Notes: generated by a model from the sequence alone, not told the origin. A stretch of DNA of 64,000 nt from Ceratopteris richardii (GCA_020310875.1 CM035437.1:50735027-50799026); one strand, 5' to 3'. Shown: positions 24,064-37,043, counted from the first letter of the stretch. A program made the numbers and translations.

Positions 24064-27000
24064 ATAAAAGAGATTGGTATAATTCTTTTTTATGGTGTTG
24101 CAAGTAGGGAAAATATGTCGGAGTAACACTAATGTTTTATTGTTGGACATGTATGCTCAGCCTATATATATATATATATATAACAATCACCCGAGGATCT
24201 CTCTCTCACTACATTTTATTTGGATGGATCTCATTGCATGCTTCATCTTCTTCATGCATGGAGACTTGAAGCAACAAGAAGAAAAGCACATAACATTTGA
24301 AAAAAATAATCATAAAAAACTAACAGATGGTCCAACTTAGTACTTAAAACGTTCAATTGAGATCTATTCTATGAAAGTTTTTCGTGTGGAAGATCTACCC
24401 CCTATCAAAGCGGATTCCAGAAGATTAGTTACATGTGGATATCCAAGTAGAATATGGAAAACGATTATAGTTAAAGTTGGTGATGAAATAGAGAATCCTC
24501 TTTGTGTCTTTTTCTCAGTGTATTTTACACTTATTCCCTCATGCTTATATGGACGATCCATGTCATTGATGTACTCACATTACAAGATTTGTGTATGGTA
24601 ATTTGTCTCTTTTCATCCTAGACGTTGAATAAATTTGGGAGGTCAATGTTCGTGCCATCAATTTTTCAACGAATCCTAGGTAAAATGCACAAGCATTGGA
24701 GGGTTTTATTGGATTGTTCATTTTTACCCAAGGAGACACTTGGGATGACCCATGGTTTTGGTTCTATATGGTGTGCCTGTCTCTTCTCCAAATATTAGGG
24801 TCATTTAAAGTTACCCACCTCTTCCCTTCTCTTACTCCATCCAACAAAAGTTTGAATTGTTAAAATGTCAAAGGATTCCTCTAAGGGGTTGGGGAATTGA
24901 AGGTTGCATCTAAACCATCACATTGTAGAGCATTTTAGAGATGGGATTTTTAGACCTAAAGTCGGAGCAGATAGAGAGCAAGAATAATGGTGATATGAAT
25001 GTTCATAGAGGCTTTGAGTGGCGAAGCAATCAAAAGGGATTTTCTGGTCAGATCAAAGGTGGTCGGTCCAATACGCAACTCAGTATGTTGGGTAGGTGTA
25101 ATAATGACTATCTCACTATCCATGAGAGATGTAGAGATATTTAGCGATTCTACTGGGGATCGAAACCTTATCAATTGGGCCATAGGACCTGTGTGAAATT
25201 TCGTGGTGAACATATTTATTTGTTGTTTTAATTTTGGCACATAACCCAAGCAGAAACGAAAAGTTCGTTAAGCTGCTTAGTATCTCTCTTATACATTGTC
25301 GTCGACTCTTGTTTCATTAAAACAAAACGCTAGCAGGCTTATAAAAGACGAGGAAATTCCTTTCTAAATATGGGTTTTTGTATGTTATGCATGTTGCTTC
25401 CTGTGTGTTTTTTTTATTAGCATGAATATTCAACATTTCCAAGTGCATTACTATGTGTATGCTAATTTCTTGGGTATGCCGTGTATGCATGTCTATGTCT
25501 ATGTGTCCTCACTCTTTAGGCATGTGTTTGTGCCTTTGCCTTGTAGCTATGTGCATGCATATATGTATGTTGGCATGGAAAAATTTATAAAATAGAATCT
25601 CCAATGACACAAGCAGCAGGCCAGTTTGTTCCATGGAGAACCTCTCTTCATTTTGTGAGTCATTGTCCCCTTGCTGTGAAGAAGAAGAAGATCTATTTCG
25701 TCCCCCAAAAACTTCCTTATTATTTTAGCCACAATTCTCATAAAGGGCCTCCCTTACTCTGTTCCCCAGATTTCCAGAGCAACCCACCATTGCTTCCAAG
25801 TGAAGTTCCACTTTAATATTGATGGTAAGTTCTAGTTACAAGAAATATTAAAAGAGATGAACCAACTCCTCTTTGTATTACATGTGATATATAATTTGGA
25901 GCTGGATGAGAAGGTGAAACCATCCTCTTTGAGTCGCCCAAAGCTAAAATAACCAACTTTGCATAGTTCTTAAACATGGAGCCGATTTCAAAACTCTTTG
26001 TTTGGAAATTCAGCTTCAGAAGAAATTCTAAGAAGATTTGAAAAGGCTCTGCTTCAATTACATTCCATAGGATTGCACATTAACCCACCAATTCTTGCAG
26101 ATTTTCTTGCCTTCGATTGATATTTCACTTATGATATCCCATTTTCTTTTCAAAATCTCCTCAAATTCAGAAATCTACAAGAAATTAATGGAAAGTTGAA
26201 GAAAACTCTCTCTATAGCACCCATCACTTCTTTCCAAGTTTCTTTTTTTCATCTGTAGATTCATCCAAAGACTTTGATCAATCATTATAACCAATATCAA
26301 TTTTCTTTGGCTCTTGACTATAGTATGCCATAGATCTTGGACATTCATTATCAACATTCTTTTACCAGGTATACTAGGTGCAATAATTAACATGGTCTCC
26401 TAATGGTACTTCAATATTCATATTCATTTAATAGTAAATACCTATTGCTTTTATCCAAACACTATTCAATCTCCTTCAAGCCCTTGCTCCAAATCTTTCA
26501 AGATCTTTTTCAATACTTTGTTCTATGGTGTCTCTTTTTATTAACATGATGCCCCTCTCCCACCTCCACTCAAGGTTGATACTATAAAAGCCTTTCATAA
26601 TTTTCTACGTATATAAAAAAACCTTAGATAAATACCACCCTCTAAGAAAAGAGAAGCATTTTGGTAGATCTATATTTTTTTTCCAACCGTCTTTCCTTTA
26701 AGGAAAGAAAATTTAACGTCCATTTTTTATGAGCTTAGCAACCATCCTTACAAAGTTTGTAATCCAAAAAGAAAGCACCACTTCATCTTTGTAATTCCCA
26801 TCTTGTCTTTGTCCCATGCACATAGGCAATTCCCATAATAATACACCAATTCAAGAACACCTTCCTCTATATACCTCAAACTGGAGATGAGGAAGACATC
26901 CAAAAGAACCACTAACGTCTTCATAGAATTAGACTAGCTATTTTAATTAGTTGACAATGTAAGAAATAATAGCACAACAGAATAGAAAAAAAAATGTAGA

Positions 27001-27164
27001 CAAAGAGGGACATAGGCTAAGACATAGAAAAATCAAATTCTGAAATTGTGAAGAGAAATGCAGCTTCAAAGAGGATGTTATCCACTCATGCACTCCCAAT
27101 ATGGAGCTTAGATGGCAATCTATACACAATCTAGATGAAGAGCTTACGAGTGTGGCATGATATG
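24064..27164. other. No gene recognised
   Basis: AT-rich sequence with a short (TA) tract at about 24161-24182. The small open frames (for example 24371-24601 plus, 24956-25249 minus and 26175-26393 minus) match nothing I know and lack supporting context. 26400-27000 may be untranslated flank of the minus-strand copia scrap that follows. Confidence 0.45.
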
Positions 27165-27395
27165 TAGAGCTACATTGAACTTTTATGTGCTTGGTACATG
27201 CATGGAAAACAAGATTTTTGGTGATGGCCATGCCACTTTGGTTATCACACTACAACCATATAGCCTCTTGCCATTATATTCCTATGTGCCATAGGATCCT
27301 CGTCAACTATACTTCTTCTCATGCTGCAACACATGCCACTTTGTACTCACACCTTCAGTAGAAGATAAAGCTAGAGTCAATTCAATCAGTCTATC
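27165..27395 (-). pseudogene. Ty1-copia RNase H fragment
   Basis: On the minus strand, ALSSTE (near 27370) is followed after a frameshift by EYKVACVAA, a stop, and LTRILWHIGI. CDNQSGMAITKNLVFHACTK then lies at about 27205-27265. This is the C-terminal RNase H of a plant copia element (consensus ALSSTEAEY...CDNQSA...KNPVFHxRTKHIE). At least two stops and one frameshift break it. No other domain of the same element could be placed nearby. Confidence 0.75.
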
Positions 27396-29661
27396 GATTT
27401 CTTCTTTTATTTTGGGTGCACAAGTGCATATTACCTTAATAAAGCTACACGCTCTGCTTCTTCTTTTGCACTTAGTTCTTCTCCTATGTATGCACATCAC
27501 ACTTTGTTCTCCTCAATGGCTACTACAATTTTTTTTCTCTTTTCTTTATTATCATATGCTTCTGCTATGATGGCCCCTCTCTTAGGCCTTTGTTCCAAAA
27601 AAATCTGATCTACAACTTCATATTTCTTGAAAGTGTCTAGTACTTTGATGTGATTGATCCACTTAAGTCCTTTTCCTTTAGGGTTTGTCACAATAATATC
27701 TTAACTTATGCTTAAACTTGAGTAATTACGGTTTACTTTAGCTTGTATATTTCTTTTCACCACATGCACCCAGTGACTAGTGTGACATTTATTAAGTCAC
27801 CTTTCACTAGAGTTCTTCCTCTGGTTGTTGGAAAGAACCTTGTTTAACTTGTTTGTTTGCACTCTTTGGGTCCTCCTTGTTTTGTGCTATAGCATGATGC
27901 ATGCCCCTATGGGACTTTGGACAGAGGGTGAGTTCTGTTATTGAATACTTTGTGTTTCTTCTTCTTCTCTTGCTAGCTTCTCCCTCCACACATCCCTCCG
28001 CCTGAACTATGTCATCCCCAATAGGCTATTGTAAACGGCCAGAATAGATTTGGAATACCGTTCTTTTGGTTTGATTACGAATATTGGCTTCACAAATCAT
28101 AAGCTCCTTCCATTGAGCTGATTTTATTCCATCGTTTGGTGGTTGTCGATAATCGGCAAAAAAACTTAATTCATATGCTACTAATCTAGCATTTAAATTG
28201 GTAGACATCTTCAAGAAGATTTTTGAAGATGTCTACCGTTCTTTTGGTTTGATTACGAATATTGGCTTCACAAATCATAAGCTCCTTCCATTGAGTTGAT
28301 TTTATTCCATTGTTTGGTGGTTGTCGATCATCGGCAAAAAAACTTAATTCATATGCTACTAATCTACTTCAAAAAAATCAATGAAGAAGGCTTCCTCGAA
28401 CATCTTCATGTAAGTACTTGGCAAAAACATGATGCAAGAATAGATTGCCACCAGTGGAGTAGGCTTGGCATGATAGAGGTAAAAAACTAGAGCATCAATC
28501 CCATGATTAATGCCGATAAAATTCAAAAATGAGTATTCTGCATGTTTGAAGACTTTCAATATGGTGAGAAGCATGCTAAGCACTTTGTTTGTTATTTTCA
28601 TTGCTATATTTGGAACTAAGGCATATCTCGATAGCTTCAAGAATTTTGCTTCAATTGATTATTTGTGCCTTCTCTGCTTCACTTGTATCATATTTCTGTT
28701 TTGGTTCTATTAATTGAGCTATCAATCTAGCATTGCCCTCCTGTAGCTTGTTGACTTTCTCCACTGCTTTGTTAACTTCTTCTTCTTTCATGATTAGAGC
28801 CTATTGAGATTGCATCATTCGTGCAAATAGTCGTTCACATAAAACCTTGAAAGGATCTTTTTCAACATGTACATGTTCATATTCTTTATCGGCTTCAACC
28901 AAGTGTTGTTTTGTGTCCATGGCCATTCGTATCATATGTTTTACCACTAGCTTCAACTGGGCCATGTCCATATTTAACAAAGTATGTGGTATTATAGGTT
29001 CTTCTCCTATATGTACATCCTTGCCTTGGTTAACATGTAGGGTGTCATTAAAAGGCTACCAAATTTGAAGGTGAATTTGTTGCTTAGCCTCTTTAGTTTG
29101 GTCCTTCTATGAATTTCTTCCTTCAAAGGTCATGTTAATTGGGTACGGCTCTACCATTACTCGTATTGGTTCAAAAGTTTCCTTACCGTCAAAATCCCTA
29201 TCTTGTGCTTCTTCCTTAGGATGACCATTGCTTTTTCCCCTTCAATAGTAATTTCTTTGAATTGCATTTTTGTGGTCTCATTCATTTGAATGGTATACAC
29301 ATCTTGTGGAGGGTGTTTGTCCATTGGTTATGCTTTAATGATTATGTTTGTGCCAATGTCTTTCTCGTTACTAGCCACCTCTTATTGGTCAACTACTCGA
29401 TAAAGCTCATCCCATTTGCCATCATCGTTTGCTTTGATTTGAATATCCACATTCATTGTGGATTATTTGTTATCTTTGTGAGATTTTGGTGAAGAGCTTG
29501 AATTTGTCAATCCTAACTCTTTGTATCTATGCAATTGAATCAATCCTTTCCCCAGTTAGCTTTGTTGTGCTTCACTTGTATGTCGATAATGATGACCTTG
29601 GACAGATAGGTTCACTTGGCCTTCCTTCTATGTATGAGTTTGTAGTAATGCTTCTTGTAAA
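27396..29661. other. No gene recognised; contains a 133-base direct repeat
   Basis: Apart from the repeat at 28056-28366, I see only short open frames on both strands. The minus-strand ones near 27500-28200 look more protein-like (for example ELSFFADYRQPPNDGIKS) and could belong to the same decayed coding region as 29662-30650. Confidence 0.4.
28056..28366. repeat. 133-base direct repeat separated by a perfect 14-base hairpin
   Basis: 28056-28188 is repeated at 28234-28366 (offset 178) with only a few substitutions. Between them GTAGACATCTTCAA (28201-28214) and TTGAAGATGTCTAC (28223-28236) are perfect inverted repeats around an 8-base loop. The second direct repeat starts inside the right hairpin arm. 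Confidence 0.92.
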
Positions 29662-30650
29662 TCAACTTTTGTAATCAGCTTTGGCTGTACTAGAGTGGTT
29701 TTTTGAAGTACATGCATTCTTTTTGAAATTGGAGTGACTCCTATTGTAGTTTCTTCTCTTAATCCTTTTTCTCCTCTCATTAAAGGTTAGGAACTTGTTC
29801 CAGTTTCTTCTATAATGACTACACTTTTTTTTCTTTGGGACAGTTTTTGCCTTCACATATTTTTCCATTTCGACAATCAAGGGAATTTCTCTAAGGTGCT
29901 CTTGAATTTTCAAAGCATGGTATATTAATACAATCACTTCAATATTTCCATTGAGGAACTTTTTGTTAACCCATTGCTTCTTAGCTTCATAAGGTGTGAA
30001 GTTTACTTGATTTCCCACCTATTTCATCGCATATGAGAGTAGTTGCACTCCTATTTTTTGAGGTGCACTCTATCTATGCATGTTCAGAAAACAAAAGTGT
30101 TGATGTCCTAGTCGAACAGACTCTTCTATATCGATTCTATTGATATCTAAGAACATTTGCTTTTTTGCTTCATGGCATTCTTCATTGAGGTCTATAAGGC
30201 CATCCTTGGTCCAACCAAATGCATCTTTGATCAGTTCGTGGGTAAACTTGATTGTTATCCAATCACCTTGTAAATTTAATACCTTTCTTTTGGGCACTAT
30301 CGGCATATCCAATGCAAGATGCAAAGTATTCATAACCTGAGTACATTTTCAAAGTCAGGCTCATAGATCGGCATGGTAAAGTATCTTGCAATGCCAAATT
30401 TTGTCCATATATCAAATGTTGATGGTATTTCATGTAGCACATGGAAATCTTGAGAAATTGTAGGGAATTGATGATCCCTATCCATGATTCTGAGAGTAAT
30501 AAAAAACAGATGATTGTCTGCAGGCTGATCTTCATGAAACCAGTGTCCCCTTGATTTGGTAGCACTTTCTAGAAGAAATTCCAATATCTCCTCTTGCTGA
30601 GTCACTTCAGAACTTTTGTAAGCCATCTGCACTTGACATTGAAGTGCCAA
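29662..30650 (-). other. Unrecognised minus-strand coding remnant
   Basis: Three successive minus-strand frames look like one broken gene. 30650-30330 contains SATKSRGHWFHEDQPADNHL and FDIWTKFGIARYF. 30333-30070 contains LQGDWITIKFTHELIKDAFG. 30018-29662 is Lys/Arg-rich with YEAKKQWVNKKFLNGNIEVI. I recognise no family. It has the same strand as the old gypsy at 47042-50880, and the two would be adjacent if the gypsy at 31292-46721 were absent. It might therefore be a post-integrase coding region of that element. That link is inference. Confidence 0.35.
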
Positions 30651-31291
30651 TTAATCTCAATTCTGAGGAAAATGTCTTTCCTTTTTATATGTGCATCTAA
30701 TCATTGTTCGTTGTGAACCTACTCCCCTATCACAAGTTTGAGTAGAGCATGATACCTAACCATGTATTATTTTCATTTTCTTATTTCTTTATATCTGAAA
30801 GAAAACATAAAGGTTAATTATAGCTGAAGAAATTTTTAGTATGTGTTAGTGAAATTTCCTAGACTAATATGGTATAAGCTAAGTCCTATTCCTCCAAAGG
30901 AAATGTGCACCACTATACCCATTGAAAAAGTTGTGTGTTGCTTGCCTTGTAATGTGGCCGTATCATGCATTCTTGGGGTGCATTTAGCTCAGCATGAGTG
31001 TAAGACTCATTCCCTTTGTTGGCTTGGCAAACTCCTTGTAGCTCCTTAAGTTTCCACTTTAATGTTGTAGTCTGATTCCTCTTTTTCATGTTTCATTGTG
31101 CTCTCGACTTCGCATCCTTGGATTTAATCCTCCATATGTGTGTGTGTTTCTATAGTAGCTTCTTTTCCTCTGTTGGTCCATGTCGCCCTTGTCCTTTGGG
31201 TAATGTGTTGAAGTATTTGCCCATCCTACACATTGATGTGTCTAAGGTCCTTATTTCTTCCTTTGCTTTTTCCTTGATATTTTTTGGGATC
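30651..31291. other. No gene seen; left flank of the gypsy insertion
   Basis: AT-rich sequence ending in GGGATC at the LTR boundary. It presumably continues directly into 46722 in the pre-insertion state. Confidence 0.5.
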
Positions 31292-31816
31292 TGTTAATTT
31301 CCGGTGTTAAACTTATTTTTTAATCTGTTATGGATTCTAGGTTCTTGGGATGGTTAGGGGTCTATAAAACAGAGGCCTTGTTTATATTTTCCCAGATTCT
31401 ATCGGTTCAGTTATATATTACTTCACATACTTAACGTGCAGAATTAAAGTATCCATCAACTACTATCTGTTTGCGTACTACAACATTCTTCAACACACGA
31501 TAATTAACTGCACAGTACAATGTTCTTCATCGCAATACGTCTACGTGCACTTCGTCACTTACCGAGTGATCGTTTAACTTAATACTTCATCAAACTTAAT
31601 ACGTCATGGAACTTTAACTAACAAGGAGACAAAGATTACTCAGAGTTTCCATAAGGCGATACACTCTACTCAGGCATTCACCCAGACTCACAATTCGGCG
31701 ACACACATGCCTTCTGTTCACGCACACTTCTTTTATTAATCAAAGGTTACACCTGTTGCACTACACCCTTTCGGTATGCGTGCAACTTTTCATATTACAT
31801 ATTCCGGCGGCTAACA
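31292..31816 (-). repeat. Gypsy 3' LTR (left on the plus strand)
   Basis: Plus-strand ends are TGTTAATTTCCGG and CCGGCGGCTAACA, giving TGTTA/TAACA terminal inversion. It is homologous along its whole length to 46194-46721. Confidence 0.9.
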
Positions 31817-31950
31817 CTGGTACGCATGGTGGAATCAAACCCGAAAGGTAATTACAAAATTCAGGGTTCATCTATGATACCATGTATATACATGGAGCGA
31901 GCTAATTTGAAAGTTCTCGCAATCTTCTGTTTTAAAGACTCTAGCATATT

Positions 31951-33799
31951 CTACAAAATTTCAGGTTCAATAAGTTGCGCATCAATCCAGACCGAACTGG
32001 CAGGGATCGCTTGGATGATTAAAGATTCTGCCTGTGTCTGCAAAAATGCTTCTTGTAAATAGAAATCATTTGCTAAAGCAGCATCTCTACGCAACTTTAT
32101 TTTGGCGATCTCTGCATCAATCTTGGACAACCTGTCAGCTTGAACTCCTAGTTGCTTTTCTCTGCGCTCAAGTTCCTGAGATTGAAATTGCATTGTCTTG
32201 TAAAAATTTTCTCTCTCTTTTTGAACGGTTGCAACTTCCTTCTTTAGTTGGAGAGTCTTGGAAATCTCTAAAGAAAGTTCTTGATCTCTTTGGAACAGCT
32301 GCTCAGTAACTTTATGTAATTCGGCTTCAGCTTTAAGGACATTGGCGGCGAGCGACTATGAAGCTTCTTCGAGTATGCTGAGTTTATCTCTGGTACCATG
32401 AAGCTTGTTGCCTAATGCAGTCATAGCATCTTGTTTATCGGAAACCTCTTGCTTCAGTCCCTTAATCTCTGCATCCTGATTAGCAATAAGAGAATATTTT
32501 TCTGTCAATTGGTCTTGCAGTCGCTGGATTTGGGTATGCAAAGAGTGAATATCTACTTTGGCTTCAAGTAGTTCTTCTTGGAGGGGCGCAATATCAGCTT
32601 CCAAAAGGTCGACTTTGCTCTGCAGCTCCTGTCGAATGGTTTGTTGTGTCGTCTGCAACTGAAAGGGTAATTGGCGAGATAATTGAATTAAGAACTAGCA
32701 ACAATGGCAATGTCTGTAATGGCCTCTTCAGCAGTTTGTGGTTGCTTTGCCGTATCTGCTTGATCATCAACTATATGTGAGGGAGAGGGATGACAAACAA
32801 TGACAATGGTATCTTCCACTGTCTCCTTCATAGTCTCATCATCTGGTTGTTTTGTTTCATCTCGCTGTGAAATCTCACCGACGTCTTCCACGATGACATC
32901 TGGATCCTGCTGCTTACTAGGAGAAGAAGATGTAGATACTACCTGTAAGGTCGTGGCTGTGTCATGAAAAATTTCAACCTCTTGAACAGTAGTTGATTCT
33001 TGCACTTGGCTTTGAGAGGGGTTGATGCAATGACGCTTGTGCTGGAAGAAATGGAGAAGATCTTCATCATCATCATCCTCTAGCATCTGTGTAGACTCCT
33101 CATGTAAAACCAGAGTATTTGCTGTGGGTGGTTGGTATGCTTGAATCACCAAAAGAACAAAGGTGAGCAGGTGCGGCAATCTAGTCCAAGGGATTTCATT
33201 CTTGGCTAACTGTTTAGTAACAACTTGGCATTCATGGTGAATGCGCTGGAAAAAGAACGAAGTGAAGTGGACTGCCTCTCGGGATGTAGTGTCTATCATT
33301 GAGTAAAATGGAAGAGAGATGTTGTACGTGCATTTTTGCAGGTTCAGGCAGTGACTAAGAATTGAAGGGCTATCTACTCCGGTTTGGGATGATACAAAAT
33401 GGCAAACTCGTTAGACAAGTGCCTAGGGAAGAGTTCCTTCATGGTCACCATGGGAAGGAGAGGGCCATCAACCAACCCCTCCGGAGGGGAACAGAACCCT
33501 TGAGCGATGATACTGAGAGTAATAACAATACGGGGTTTCAAACATGCCATCGGCTAGCATTGTTCTGTAGCAGGCATGGCAGCTATGGCAGACATTATCT
33601 GCGCACAGAAGGGATGAAACTCCACTAAATGCCAAGGCAATTCAACGAAGGCCAAGAGACCATGAGCACGCAGGAACTCGCTCACATCCGGAGCGAGTCC
33701 AGCATGGAAGGCGACAATATTTGCCAGGGCTTCCATAGCGCAAGCAGAGACACACAATAGCACAGGTAATACACAGGTCACGAGCACACAAGGACGCAA
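31951..33799 (-). pseudogene. Post-integrase coding region: hydrophobic start, acidic Ser/Thr linker, long coiled coil
   Basis: Downstream of integrase, on the same strand, a run of frames fills the space to the 3' LTR. 33799-33554 opens with a hydrophobic, signal-like stretch (VLVTCVLPVLLCV) and then VAFHAGLAPDVSEFLRAHGL. 33299-32688 has SFFFQRIHHECQVVTKQLA and then an acidic Ser/Thr/Gln-rich tail. 32658-32356 and 32193-31951 are heptad-rich coiled coil (LQSKVDLLEADIAPLQEELL; RREKQLGVQADRLSKIDAEI). They look like one protein of about 600 residues broken by a few stops. I do not recognise a family. Extra frames after integrase occur in some plant gypsy lineages, including env-like ones, but nothing here proves an envelope role. 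Confidence 0.55.
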
Positions 33800-34242
33800 T
33801 AGTGAATAACAGCATGAAGAGTAGGATTAAGTAGAAACATTGGAAGAATCATACGAAAAAAAAACCTAATCATCACACAGTGTTGGAAATATATAGGTAT
33901 AAGGGCGACATGCATGCATTAACAGAATCGGAGAGATAGAAGATGACTGCTAATCATGGTTAGGTAAGAAAACTTGAAGGATTATGGTCAATCAATCAAT
34001 CGGAATTACGCAAAACGAACAAGAACATCGAGGGAGGACAGTAGGGGAAAAAAAAAGGGAGTACCAATACCGACTACGCATCATGAGGACGAAGGCGATG
34101 GACAATAAGGAAGAAGCTTCAATCCATTGATCGCTTTAGGAAGAAGGGTACTAGTTAGGGTGGATAACCGAAAAGTTACTGGTCCCACTTGTTCAGCAAT
34201 GCGGTATGGACCAAACCAGCACAATCTAAACTTTCCGGAAGA

Positions 34243-35190
34243 TCAGTTAGATTTAGCATTATAAAAGAGCACTAATTGGTTGATGGTAAACACAGGGGTC
34301 TTAGGGAAACGATCGTGAGTTCTTGCTTGTCTGAGCTGAACTTCCTGCAACACCAGAAAACTCTTGAGGCGTTGTTCATCCAGAGACCGTAAAGCCTCCA
34401 ATCGGAAAGGGAAAGATTCTTCCCGTAGTAATTTCTGCTCTAATGCCACTCGCAGACTAGGAATCACCAGTTCCATAGGAGCAATCGCCTCCAGACCATA
34501 AGCCAACTTGAAAGGCATTGTTCTGGTCGCCACCTTATATGTTGTATGGTAAGCCCATAGTATGGTAGGTAGGAATTGGTCCCATCTCTCCGGACAATCT
34601 AATACCAATTTCCTTAAGATGTTCAACACAGACTTGTTGGTGCTCTCAGCAAGTCCATTCGCTCTTGGATAGTAGGGAGAACTGAACTTATGCACAATCT
34701 GGAGGTTTTAGTAAGCACTTGCATTAATGTGTTTGCAAAGTGCATACCTTGATCAGTCACAATCTCCAAGGGTAAACCATAGCGTGGAAAAATATCTTTC
34801 GTCAAACATTTAATGACTGCAGCAGTTGTGGCTGACCGTAAAGCCCAAGCTTTGGCCCACCTAGTTGCATAATCCATGTATGTAAGAATATATTGATTAC
34901 TGGTAACTGTCGCAGGTGGTGTAATTGGTCCAATAAAATCCAAGCCCCATTTCTAAAAGGGTACGAGAGGAAAAATTGGTTGGAGCGGAAAGTAATGTCG
35001 CTGTAAAGGTTGACCGGAATGTTGACACTCATTGCACAGTTGCACATACTTGGTCACATCACGGTACATAGAAGCCACCATAAGCCACTCTACAGAATCT
35101 TCGGGTGGGTCAGGTCAACCGCAAAATGACCTCCAGGTGGTGCTGAATGAGCCATTGGGATAACTGAAGCAATTTTATGTGGGGGAACGC
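34243..35190 (-). pseudogene. Gypsy integrase, frameshifted
   Basis: The N-terminal zinc region is readable near 35160-35020 (AHSAPPGGHFAVDL ... LCNECQ) with a stop and a shift. The catalytic core follows: DFIGPITPP near 34940 (first Asp), IVTDQGMHFAN near 34750 (second Asp), then a frameshift near 34700, and SSPYYPRANGLAESTNKSV at 34690-34630 with the Glu. The C-terminal part (WAYHTTYKVATRTMPFKLAYG and on) ends at 34243. All three acidic residues are present, but the frameshift separates them. Confidence 0.88.
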
Positions 35191-35272
35191 ATCTTAACAA
35201 CACTCCCAAGTGATCCATGTAATAGAACTACCCTACAATTAGCTTGAATTGTCGACTATACATGGCCAGTTT

Positions 35273-36896
35273 TTAACGAGTAGCAGGAGAGGTTGTACCG
35301 GGAGTACATCCACTAGTCAAGAATAGCATTAACATTTCATAGTAGGAGGATTTTACCGCCAATTCTTGTTGATCATCCTGTATAGTTTCAGTTGCATAGA
35401 TAGCAGATGTGGTGTCGTCAACACCTTCCAGAAGTTCATCGGAATCCAATCGAGATAGAAAATCAGCAAGTGCATGTACGGACCCTGGTCGATGTACTAC
35501 TGAATAATCAAACTCTTGGAGCAACAAGACCCATCTTGCTAGTCTTCCTCCCAAAATGCTGTTGGCAAACAAGGTACACCAAGGCTGCATGATTGACATG
35601 AAAAGTGAAGCATCGTCCTAGTAAATAATGCCAAAATTTCTTCAGCGAATACACTAATCCGAGACATTCACGTTCAGTGACTGAATAATTGCGCTTTACC
35701 GGGGCCAATCTATGGCTCGCATAATACACTAGATGGAACCATTTGTCTTTTTGCTGCATCAGCACACTGCCACTTGCAATGTCGGATGCATCCACAAAGA
35801 CATGAAATGGCAATTCCTAATTTGGCAATTGTAAAATAGGAGTGTGTGTTAACAATGATTTCAATCAATCAAAAGAGAGTTGTCATGCCTTGGTCCATTC
35901 AAACTGATGAGGACTACTGGTTATCAGTCGATTGAGTGGTCTGTTCAGATGAGCAAGCCACCGCAAATGTCGTCCATGCCATCGAATTTGTCCCAAGAAA
36001 CACATCACTTCTTTGGATGTCTTAGGAACAGGTGCCTCCAATACGGCCTTCACCTTATCTGGACCAACTTGAATTCCCTGTTTTGAGATAATGTGCCCCA
36101 ACAACTTGCTGCAAGAGACCAAGAACACCGATTTATTTGGGTTTAAGCACAATCTGTATTCTTGACACTTTGAAAAACAGCACCGTAAATGGAACAAATG
36201 CACCGAAGTATCACCAGATAAGGAGAATTCATCCAAGTAAACCCTCATGAATGTAGTGAGATAGGGAGAGAAAACTTCCTGCATGCAGCACTGAAATGTA
36301 CTTGGAGCATTTCGCAGACCAAACCACATCACTGTGCATGCATAAACGCCCCAATTGGTTATGAATGTTGTCTTTGGAATGTCCTGCTTAGCCATTCGTA
36401 CTTGACTATAACGGCTATATCCATCCAAAAAGGAGTACATCTCGTGAACTGCCACATCATCTAACATGGTGTCTAGAAACGGTAGAGGGAATGGATCCGA
36501 TACCGTGGCTGCATTTAATTTCCGATAGTCCACACATATTCGTAATTTCTTATTCTTCTTAGGGACTATCACAATGGGGGAAATCCACTTCGCGTGCTCG
36601 ATAGGGACAATAAACCCAACCTTCAGCAATCGATCCAATTTGGCTTTGACCTGGGCTGCATAATGAGGATTCATCCTATAGCTTGGTTGTTTAATAGGCC
36701 GAGCATCTGGTTTCAACATAACCCTATGTTGATAGATACGCGGGTCCAACCCCTTCATATCCCGGTAATCCCATGCAAACACATCAGAGAATTCGTGTAG
36801 CAACTGCAGCAAGTTATCTTGGAAAGTCTCTGATAGTCCCGCCTTGATCTTCACTATCCGTGGATTAGTTCCATCACCTAAGTTGCAGGTAACCAA
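35273..36896 (-). pseudogene. Gypsy reverse transcriptase and RNase H; YLDD changed to YLDE
   Basis: 36896-35883 is 337 codons open. It has FSDVFAWDYRDM, the fingers block KKNKKLRICVDYRKLN, LDGYSRYSQV (first Asp region), TTFITNWGVYACTVMWFGLRNAPSTFQ, and FMRVYLDEFSLSG at about 36252-36216, where the family has YLDDF. The second catalytic Asp of the pair is therefore Glu. The thumb block ends with FLGQIRWHGRHLRWLAH. After a stop the RNase H continues (35813-35273): HVFVDASDIASG, TERECLGLVYSLKKFWHYL, and NHAALVYL where the consensus is DH. So both domains carry catalytic substitutions. Confidence 0.9.
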
Positions 36897-37043
36897 TTGG
36901 TCTTTTGGTACATAGAACTGTCAGGGCATGGCCAAGTCGTCTCCTGACTCAAGCAATTGTTGGAGCATCGTATCATCCAAGGTCTGTGCTACGCTTGATT
37001 CGGGTTCACCGGTCAGTGGTACTACCGTACAGGCTATTGGACT

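Noticed and set aside
31370-31382. TCTATAAAACAG on the plus strand in the gypsy LTR as a TATA box
   Set aside because: The element is transcribed on the minus strand, so a plus-strand TATA-like word is probably chance, although it recurs in the other LTR.
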